Shown: positions 6,051 through 9,164 of the stretch, piece after piece
Layout of the letters: every line of letters starts with the position of its first letter
How positions within the stretch are numbered: position 1 is the stretch's first letter
Assembly (NCBI GenBank): GCA_029565415.1
Contig: JAKQOH010000125.1
Location: forward strand, 1 to 9,164
Direction: 5' to 3'
DNA length: 9,164 nt
DNA from: Candidatus Rifleibacteriota bacterium
GTDB lineage: Bacteria > Riflebacteria > Ozemobacteria > Ozemobacterales > Ozemobacteraceae
Notes under the pieces: model-generated
The model's input: the letters and a program-made list of their open reading frames with translations, nothing else
What the model was told of the DNA's origin: nothing
The model's database searches: none
Made by a program: the position numbers and the translations under genes

Positions 6051-6186
6051 GAAACGCGGATATCCGAAAAGATTCCGGTTCCGCTCACGTCCTGAACGGC
6101 CAAATGGGGATCGCCGGGAAATACGAGAGCCCCGAACCACAGATGCCGCAGATTTCGCAGCTCTCCTTCGATGTGTTTCTTTCATG

Positions 6187-6202
6187 GAATCTGATCCGAT
6201 TC
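6187..6202. promoter_or_regulatory. Near-perfect palindrome, candidate operator
   Basis: GAATCTGATCCGATTC is symmetric about its centre (GAATC / GA-TC / GATTC) except for one position pair, T6192 and C6197. It is followed directly by TAAAAT (6203-6208), which could be the -10 of a second + strand promoter with a poor -35 (TTTCAT, 6180-6185; 17-base spacing). The position, between divergent genes and upstream of the PBP1A promoter, suits a regulator site, but there is no match to a named operator. Confidence 0.3.
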
Positions 6203-6262
6203 TAAAATCCGTGGATCTGCTGTTTCAGGCGATGAGGTTCGCCCCGGGGGTTATCCGGAACC

Positions 6263-6292
6263 TTGAATCTGCCGATGCATCTATGGTACGAT
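6263..6292 (+). promoter_or_regulatory. Promoter for the PBP1A gene
   Basis: A TTGAAT -35 element (6263-6268) and a TACGAT -10 element (6287-6292) are 18 bases apart. The -10 is preceded by TGG, giving an extended -10 (TGGTACGAT). Transcription would start near 6299, leaving a leader of about 22 bases with the ribosome binding site GGGAG at 6310-6314. Confidence 0.5.
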
Positions 6293-6309
6293 GCGTTTTT
6301 CTCATTTGC

Positions 6310-6314
6310 GGGAG
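6310..6314 (+). promoter_or_regulatory. Ribosome binding site for the PBP1A gene
   Basis: GGGAG lies 6 bases before an ATG at 6321 and 9 bases before a second, adjacent ATG at 6324. Both spacings work, so the true N-terminus is either MMKPEE or MKPEE; the difference is one residue. Confidence 0.65.
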
Positions 6315-6320
6315 TAGGTC

Positions 6321-8705
6321 ATGATGAAACCTGAAGAACTGAACCCTCTCGAACCGCGGGAGCCCGACGAGAGCCCTCTCGAGAGCGAAGAAGAGGAAGA
6401 AGAGTCCCTTTCCGTCACCCAGTGGCTGATCGGCTGGCTCTGGTTCCTGTTCAAATGCGGATTTGCCTTGACAGTCATCGCGATCGTCGTCGTCACGGGC
6501 GCCGTGATCGGGATTGTCAAAGGCTTTTCCGAACAGATTCCGATCGTCTCGGATCGTTCCTATCGGCCGAACCTGACGACACAACTGTTCGACTGCAAGG
6601 GCCGGCCTCTCGCCAAGCTGCATGCCGAGGAAAACCGGACACGGATTCTGGCTGCAAACGAGATTCCCGTGATCATGCGTCAGGCTGTCGTCGCGATCGA
6701 GGACGAGCGGTTCTATCAGCATTACGGCATCGACATCGTGGGCATCACCCGTGCCATGGTCAAGAATATCCAGGCGGGGCGCGTGGTTCAGGGGGCTTCG
6801 ACGCTCACGCAGCAGCTCGTGAAGAACGCCTTTCTGACCAGTGAGAAAACGTTCCGGCGCAAGCTGATCGAGGCGATGATGGCCTTCCAGCTCGAGCGCA
6901 AATACTCGAAGGAAGAGATCCTGACCCTGTATCTGAACGAGATCTACTTCGGCCATGGAGCCTACGGTCTCGATGCGGCTGCCCGGATCTACTTCGGAAA
7001 AGATCCGAAAGATCTCACGTTGATCGAGTGCGCCACGCTGGCCGGCATCCCGAAAAGTCCGGTGGCATTTTCCCCGTTCAAATACCCCGAAAACAACCGC
7101 CAGCGCCGTGAGCTCGTGCTGTCGAAGATGGTCGAGCTGGGATTCATCTCTCCGCTGGAGTATGAGGAAGCCCGCAAGCAGCAGCCCGTCCTTTCAAAAG
7201 AGAAGTCCGAGACGATGCTGGCGCCCTATTTCGTCACCTACGTGCGCGACCAGCTCCTGGAAAAATACGGCGCGAACCTGGTCTACAACGGTGGTCTGAA
7301 GGTATACACCACCGTCGATATCGATTACCAGAAGTATGCCGAAGAGGCGATGGACAACGCCGACATCATGAAGAGCCGGCCGGTCGAGAAGGACCCCGAC
7401 ATGAACGGTTCGCTGGTCTGTCTCGACGTCAAAACGGGGCATATCAAGGCGATGTACGGTGGTCGCAGCTTCGAGCGGTCCCAGTTCAACCGCGTCACCC
7501 AGGCGTTGCGGCAGCCCGGCTCCTCGTTCAAGCCGTTCGTATACGGATGTGCGCTCGAGAACGGAGCGCTGCCCGGCGACATCATCGTCGACGAGCCGAT
7601 CAGCTACACCAACCCCTGGACCCACAAGGTGTGGGCGCCGAAAAACTACGATCTCAAGTTCCACGGGGCCGTCACCTTGATCAAAGCCGTCATGAACAGT
7701 TTCAACGTGCCAGCGGTGCGCGTTCTCGACAAGCTCACCGCTGCCAAGGTCATCCGGTTCACCCGCAAGCTCGGGGTCACTTCGCCGATGGAACCCAATC
7801 TCTCCCTTGCCCTGGGATCCGGTCAGTTCACTCCGCTGGAAATGGCCTCCGCGTATGCGGTTTTTGCAAATCAGGGAATATATACCACCCCGGTTGCCAT
7901 CACGAAGGTCGAGGACCGCGACGGGAACATTCTTGAAGAAGCGCTTCCCCACGCGAAGGAAGTGATGAAGGCGGTTCATGCCGCCATGCTGGTCGACATG
8001 CTGCGCACGGCCGTCGAGCGCGGCACCGGCAAGCGGGCCATGGTGAAGAACCACGCCGTCGCCGGCAAGACCGGAACGACCAACGATTATGTCGACGCCT
8101 GGTTCAACGGCTTCACCCCAGAACTGGTCGCGGTTGTCCAGTTCGGCTACGACCGGCCCAAGACCCTCGGCGCGAAAAAGGCGGGCGGCACGGTCGCCGC
8201 CCCGATCTGGCACGATTTCATGGACAAGGTGCTCAAGGATTATCCTCAGAGCGACTTCCCCGTTCCCGACGGCGGCGTCCGGCTACGGGTCTGCATCACC
8301 AGCGGCAAACCTGCTTCGGCCGGCTGCCCGAAGGAAGTCGTTTGCGGCCAGGTATATCCGATCGAAGCCGTGCCGAAGAATGAATGCCACATCCATTCCG
8401 GTGGCGGCCAGTTCGCGATCGACGAGGAGGAAGACGTCGAGTTCGCGGCGGGCCAGAACGCCGACATGGTCACCCAGAACTTCGCTCCGGATCCCGACTT
8501 CTTCCAGGCGGATTATCGCAAGCCGGCTCCCGCGCCCCAGGCAGCCGGTGCCGGAGCCTCGGTGATTGCCGTTCCCTCCCGGATGAACGATGAGGAAGAG
8601 GAAGAAGAAGAGGATATGGATGACGCCCTCGCCAATGCCGAGGCGGAAGAAGAAGGCGATTTCGCCTCGCCGCACGAACCCGGCGTCGTGATCCAGCCTG
8701 ATTGA
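6321..8705 (+). CDS. mrcA: PBP1A-family bifunctional transglycosylase/transpeptidase
   Basis: A 794-residue class A penicillin-binding protein that polymerises lipid II into glycan strands and cross-links them on the outer face of the inner membrane. Seen in order: an acidic cytoplasmic N-terminus (1-32, including EEEEEE); one membrane segment at about 40-66; a glycosyltransferase family 51 domain at about 95-265 with EDERFYQHYGID (127-138, catalytic Glu127), QGASTLTQQLVKN (157-169) and LTLYLNEIYFGHGAYG (201-216); and a linker at about 266-360. The transpeptidase domain (about 362-635) has SSFK (401-404, nucleophile Ser401), SFN (460-462) and KTGTT (583-587). A cysteine-bearing tail follows (Cys658, 669, 675, 689), as in many PBP1A proteins. 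The last about 110 residues are disordered and very acidic (a run of Glu/Asp at 757-768, then more Glu). All catalytic motifs are intact. The spacing between the two domains leaves no room for the large extra domain of E. coli PBP1A. It is a single-gene unit with its own promoter and terminator. Confidence 0.95.
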   Translation: MMKPEELNPLEPREPDESPLESEEEEEESLSVTQWLIGWLWFLFKCGFALTVIAIVVVTGAVIGIVKGFSEQIPIVSDRSYRPNLTTQLFDCKGRPLAKLHAEENRTRILAANEIPVIMRQAVVAIEDERFYQHYGIDIVGITRAMVKNIQAGRVVQGASTLTQQLVKNAFLTSEKTFRRKLIEAMMAFQLERKYSKEEILTLYLNEIYFGHGAYGLDAAARIYFGKDPKDLTLIECATLAGIPKSPVAFSPFKYPENNRQRRELVLSKMVELGFISPLEYEEARKQQPVLSKEKSETMLAPYFVTYVRDQLLEKYGANLVYNGGLKVYTTVDIDYQKYAEEAMDNADIMKSRPVEKDPDMNGSLVCLDVKTGHIKAMYGGRSFERSQFNRVTQALRQPGSSFKPFVYGCALENGALPGDIIVDEPISYTNPWTHKVWAPKNYDLKFHGAVTLIKAVMNSFNVPAVRVLDKLTAAKVIRFTRKLGVTSPMEPNLSLALGSGQFTPLEMASAYAVFANQGIYTTPVAITKVEDRDGNILEEALPHAKEVMKAVHAAMLVDMLRTAVERGTGKRAMVKNHAVAGKTGTTNDYVDAWFNGFTPELVAVVQFGYDRPKTLGAKKAGGTVAAPIWHDFMDKVLKDYPQSDFPVPDGGVRLRVCITSGKPASAGCPKEVVCGQVYPIEAVPKNECHIHSGGGQFAIDEEEDVEFAAGQNADMVTQNFAPDPDFFQADYRKPAPAPQAAGAGASVIAVPSRMNDEEEEEEEDMDDALANAEAEEEGDFASPHEPGVVIQPD

Positions 8706-8727
8706 CCTGAACACCCTGCGAAAACCA

Positions 8728-8762
8728 GGGCCCGCCAGGAACTCTCCTGGCGGGCCCGTTTT
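8728..8762 (+). terminator. Intrinsic terminator of the PBP1A gene
   Basis: A perfect 13-base-pair GC-rich stem (8728-8740 with 8745-8757) closes on an ACTC loop, followed by G, TTTT and CTTG. It starts 22 bases after the PBP1A stop. On the minus strand the stem is followed by TGGTTTTC, so it could also end transcription of the convergent gene at 8876-9164. Confidence 0.9.
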
Positions 8763-8804
8763 CTTGTGTCATCCGGGCGTTGCGGCCCACTTCCCGCATC
8801 CTGT

Positions 8805-8820
8805 GGGGCGGGGCCGCCCC
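8805..8820. repeat. Short GC-rich inverted repeat downstream of the SLH-like gene
   Basis: GGGGCGG and CCGCCCC flank a 2-base centre (GG), so a realistic hairpin would have about 6 pairs and a 4-base loop. It lies 55 bases beyond the stop of the minus-strand gene and has no T-run. It may help end that transcript, but chance is likely in such GC-rich sequence. Confidence 0.25.
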
Positions 8821-8875
8821 CGAGCGACGGAACGTATGGTTTGCGGGCCTTGCCGGCCCTGTTGGAGGGAAAGGG

Positions 8876-9164
8876 TCAGTTGACCCGGGTGGATCGAGCG
8901 GATGCCCCAGAAGCGGCGGGAGTCTTGGCGGAACGCCGCGCTGCCGTGCGGGTGAAGGCGGCTGCGACCCGTCCGAGCTCGGCAACGGTGATCGGATCGT
9001 CGCTTCCGAAGACGGATTCCTCGCGGGCGAGATCGATTCCGAGGCTTCGCAGGGTCCGGATTGGGATGGTCATGTAGTGGTGACGGGGGATGTCGGTGAA
9101 ATCCGGTTCGGCTTCATCGCCCGGAGAGGCATCGAGAAGATCGCTGGCCACGCGGTAGAGGAAC
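8876..9164 (-). CDS. C-terminal part of a protein with an SLH-like segment (partial)
   Basis: The reading frame is open to the right edge of the window, so only the last 95 or so residues are visible and the start lies outside. A GTG at 9151 is in frame but has no visible reason to be the start. The visible part reads FLYRVASDLLDASPGDE, then FTDIPRHHYMTIPIRTLRSL, then GIDLAREESVFGSDDPITVA and ELGRVAAAFTR, ending in an Ala/Arg/Ser-rich tail. The pattern (F-D-[VI] followed by an aromatic, L..LGI, F, DPIT.AEL, then a hydrophobic helix) resembles an S-layer homology domain, which binds cell-wall polymers or outer-membrane partners. It lacks the usual ITRAE arginine and the Gly after GI, so it is a diverged copy at best. 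The spacing to the PBP1A terminator and the convergent direction indicate a separate unit. Confidence 0.5.
   Translation of the reverse strand, partial: FLYRVASDLLDASPGDEAEPDFTDIPRHHYMTIPIRTLRSLGIDLAREESVFGSDDPITVAELGRVAAAFTRTAARRSAKTPAASGASARSTRVN

Larger units (their letters stand above)
5996..6320. other. Divergent intergenic region between folC and the PBP1A gene
   Basis: These 325 bases separate two divergently transcribed genes. The left part holds the folC promoter and ribosome binding site, and the right part holds the PBP1A promoter and ribosome binding site. Between them (about 6067-6262) I see no gene, RNA or repeat, apart from the near-palindrome at 6187-6202. The stretch is richer in A and T than the flanking genes, as expected for regulatory DNA. 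Confidence 0.7.

Noticed and set aside
7194..8213. A 339-codon minus-strand open frame inside the PBP1A gene
   Set aside because: It lies opposite the intact transpeptidase domain with all catalytic motifs and has no domain of its own.
8845..8859. A terminator for the minus-strand SLH-like gene (GGGCC ... GGCCC)
   Set aside because: The stem has only five pairs and no T-run follows on the minus strand. The terminator at 8728-8757 is a better candidate for both genes.
1..9164. A mobile element, defence island or biosynthetic cluster
   Set aside because: I saw no transposase, integrase, phage gene, toxin-antitoxin pair, tRNA, or direct-repeat boundary. All six genes are cell-envelope or core-metabolism types with similar base composition.

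Overview
The window is high-GC DNA (about 60% or more by eye) from a bacterium. It carries a bifunctional class A penicillin-binding protein, two secreted proteins with Sec signal peptides, an intracellular-looking NamZ-type muramidase, a folate gene and the end of a protein with an SLH-like segment. This suits a didermal, peptidoglycan-containing bacterium. The phylum cannot be fixed from the sequence. The short intergenic repeats (CATCTGTG-type 9-mers, ACACAGAG 8-mers, a GGGCGGGTTT/AAACCCGCCC palindrome) recall GC-rich environmental lineages such as Riflebacteria, Planctomycetes or Verrucomicrobia, but that is an impression, not an identification.

Layout. Positions 1-428 have no gene and hold a cluster of short repeats ending in a promoter and ribosome binding site. 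A probable two-gene operon on the + strand follows (429-1673 and 1710-3503): a secreted cell-wall hydrolase with three SH3b domains, a 15-serine linker and an NlpC/P60-like catalytic domain, then a secreted NHL-type beta-propeller protein of unknown role. A 17-bp perfect hairpin (3517-3554) separates this from a convergent minus-strand operon, folC (4715-5995) followed by namZ (3568-4722), which overlap by 8 nt. A 325-bp divergent promoter region (5996-6320) leads to a + strand PBP1A-family gene (6321-8705) that ends in a strong intrinsic terminator (8728-8762). A minus-strand gene with an SLH-like C-terminal segment (8876-9164) enters from the right edge.

How the genes fit together. Three of the six genes act directly on peptidoglycan: PBP1A builds it, the SH3b/NlpC protein probably cleaves stem peptides outside the cell, and NamZ removes terminal MurNAc. 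The NamZ here has no signal peptide, and no in-frame start exists upstream that could add one, so a cytoplasmic recycling role is more likely than an extracellular one. FolC makes dihydrofolate and polyglutamated folates and has no obvious mechanistic tie to its partner. I saw no mobile element, CRISPR array, tRNA, rRNA or defence system. This is mainly a housekeeping and cell-wall region with several smaller oddities rather than a clear new system.
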